Shown: one piece after another, positions 63,251 to 64,000 of the stretch
How positions within the stretch are numbered: position 1 is the stretch's first letter
How the letters are laid out: each line of letters begins with the position of its first letter
Assembly: GCF_030268685.1 (NCBI RefSeq)
Contig: NZ_BSRQ01000005.1
Coordinates: forward strand, 62,001-126,000
DNA length: 64,000 nt
Direction: 5' to 3'
Origin: Microtetraspora sp. NBRC 13810
GTDB lineage: Bacteria > Actinomycetota > Actinomycetes > Streptosporangiales > Streptosporangiaceae
The notes under the pieces: model-generated
Databases searched by the model: none
Seen by the model: the letters and a program-made list of their open reading frames with translations, nothing else
Told to the model about the DNA's origin: nothing
Position numbers and translations under genes: made by a program

Positions 63251-64000
63251 GTGGCAGTGTCGTCGAGTAGCCCATCCTCACGCAAGTCGCCGTCCCGTCG
63301 TCGTCCCAAGCGGCGCACCTATGTGCTGGACACCTCGGTCCTGCTTGCCGATCCGGCGGCGATGACCAGGTTCGCCGAGCACGAGGTAGTCGTCCCGATC
63401 GTCGTCATCACCGAGCTGGAGGCCAAGCGGCACCACCCTGAGCTGGGGTATTTCGCCCGGAAGGCGCTCCGCTACCTGGACGATCTGCGGATCACACACG
63501 GCAGGCTGGACGCGCCCATGCCGATCGGCGAGGGCACCCTGAGGGTGGAGCTCAACCACAGCGACCCATCGATCCTTCCAGTCGGCTTCCGCCTGGGGGA
63601 CAACGACACCCGCATCCTGACAGTGGCCCGCTCGCTGGCCGCCGAGGGCTGCGACGTGGTGCTCGTGTCCAAGGATCTCCCCATGCGGGTGAAGGCCGCG
63701 TCCATCGGCCTGGTCGCCGAGGAATACCTCGCCGAGCTGGTCGCGGAGTCCGGCTGGACGGGTATGGCCGAGCTCCAGGTGACCACCGAAGACGTCGAGA
63801 CGCTCTTCGAGCACGGCACCGCCGACATGGCCGAGGCCAGGGATCTGCCCTGCCACACCGGCCTGCGGCTGCTCTCCAGCCGCGGCTCCGCCCTCGGCCG
63901 GGTGCTGCCCGACAAGTCCGTGCGGCTCGTCCGCGGCGACCGCGAGGTGTTCGGCCTGCACGGCCGCTCCGCCGAGCAGCGCATCGCGCTCGACCTGCTC
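63251..64000 (+). CDS. PhoH-like protein with N-terminal PIN domain, cut by window edge
   Basis: The first 250 codons, open to the window end. GTG 63251 with GGGAG upstream. A basic Ser/Arg leader is followed by a PIN nuclease domain ([17 protein letters not shown] near residue 24, [29 protein letters not shown] with acidic residues placed for metal binding). The expected PhoH P-loop ATPase half lies beyond the window; its beginning may be [17 protein letters not shown]-PhoH (PhoH2) proteins are RNA helicase-nucleases. Confidence 0.9.
   Translation, partial: MAVSSSSPSSRKSPSRRRPKRRTYVLDTSVLLADPAAMTRFAEHEVVVPIVVITELEAKRHHPELGYFARKALRYLDDLRITHGRLDAPMPIGEGTLRVELNHSDPSILPVGFRLGDNDTRILTVARSLAAEGCDVVLVSKDLPMRVKAASIGLVAEEYLAELVAESGWTGMAELQVTTEDVETLFEHGTADMAEARDLPCHTGLRLLSSRGSALGRVLPDKSVRLVRGDREVFGLHGRSAEQRIALDLL

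Overview
The window is very G+C-rich, uses GTG and TTG starts freely, and carries a mycothiol enzyme (Mca), GTP-type PEP carboxykinase, an F420/FMN-type PPOX protein, DUF501, DUF4307, DUF6292, TIGR04222 and DUF5919 proteins. Together these point to a chromosomal segment of a filamentous actinomycete. The gene order and protein style fit Streptosporangiales best (a Nonomuraea/Streptosporangium-like organism); this placement is inference.

Layout. 1-13.7 kb holds housekeeping genes: the edge of a sulfate-activation gene, a methyltransferase, mfd, a SurA-like lipoprotein, mazG, eno, ftsB-like, DUF501, ppx/gppA, a secreted four-repeat protein, a family-5 uracil-DNA glycosylase, and a type II NADH dehydrogenase under a textbook Rex operator. 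At 14.0 kb lies a tRNA with a UAA anticodon but a class I body. 14.6-24.9 kb holds a BI-1-like membrane protein, DUF4287, PPOX, thiolase, a beta-propeller lipoprotein, an SGNH hydrolase, then the transsulfuration genes (cystathionine beta-synthase and cystathionine gamma-synthase/lyase) around an orphan histidine kinase and a 22-bp tandem repeat. 24.9-27 kb is repeat-rich accessory DNA with a 56-aa membrane protein and a DUF6292 gene. 27-31 kb is an AAA ATPase / 45-aa ORF / VWA operon, all joined by 4-nt overlaps. 31-37.6 kb holds FIST, ROK kinase, malic enzyme, fumarase and threonine deaminase. 37.7-40.6 kb holds two M1 peptidase paralogues tail to tail. 40.7-53.4 kb holds HPPD, a class A PBP, an alpha/beta hydrolase, a DUF255 thioredoxin-domain protein, Mca, greA, an NlpC/P60 enzyme and a ribbon-helix-helix-like protein with its own palindrome. 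53.8-60.8 kb holds pckG with two DasR/HutC-type half-palindromic boxes, then a DUF692 (MNIO) enzyme, a DUF2063-like partner and, after a 2.4-kb island, a TIGR04222 membrane protein with a Gly/Cys tail. 61-64 kb holds a decayed FAD monooxygenase, its TetR regulator, an isoprenyl diphosphate synthase and the start of a PIN-PhoH protein.

The most promising novelty is at 55.8-60.8 kb. A multinuclear iron oxidase (DUF692) and a DUF2063-like partner resemble the two-enzyme cores of copper-binding RiPP systems. The natural candidate substrate is the Cys-Gly tail of the TIGR04222 protein. The locus has been split by an accessory island carrying an XRE-DUF5919 regulator and four small translationally coupled genes, flanked by a 17-bp direct repeat. 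Other points of note are the class I UAA tRNA, the 45-aa and 56-aa genes, and several very clean operators (Rex, TetR, RHH-type, DasR/HutC-type).
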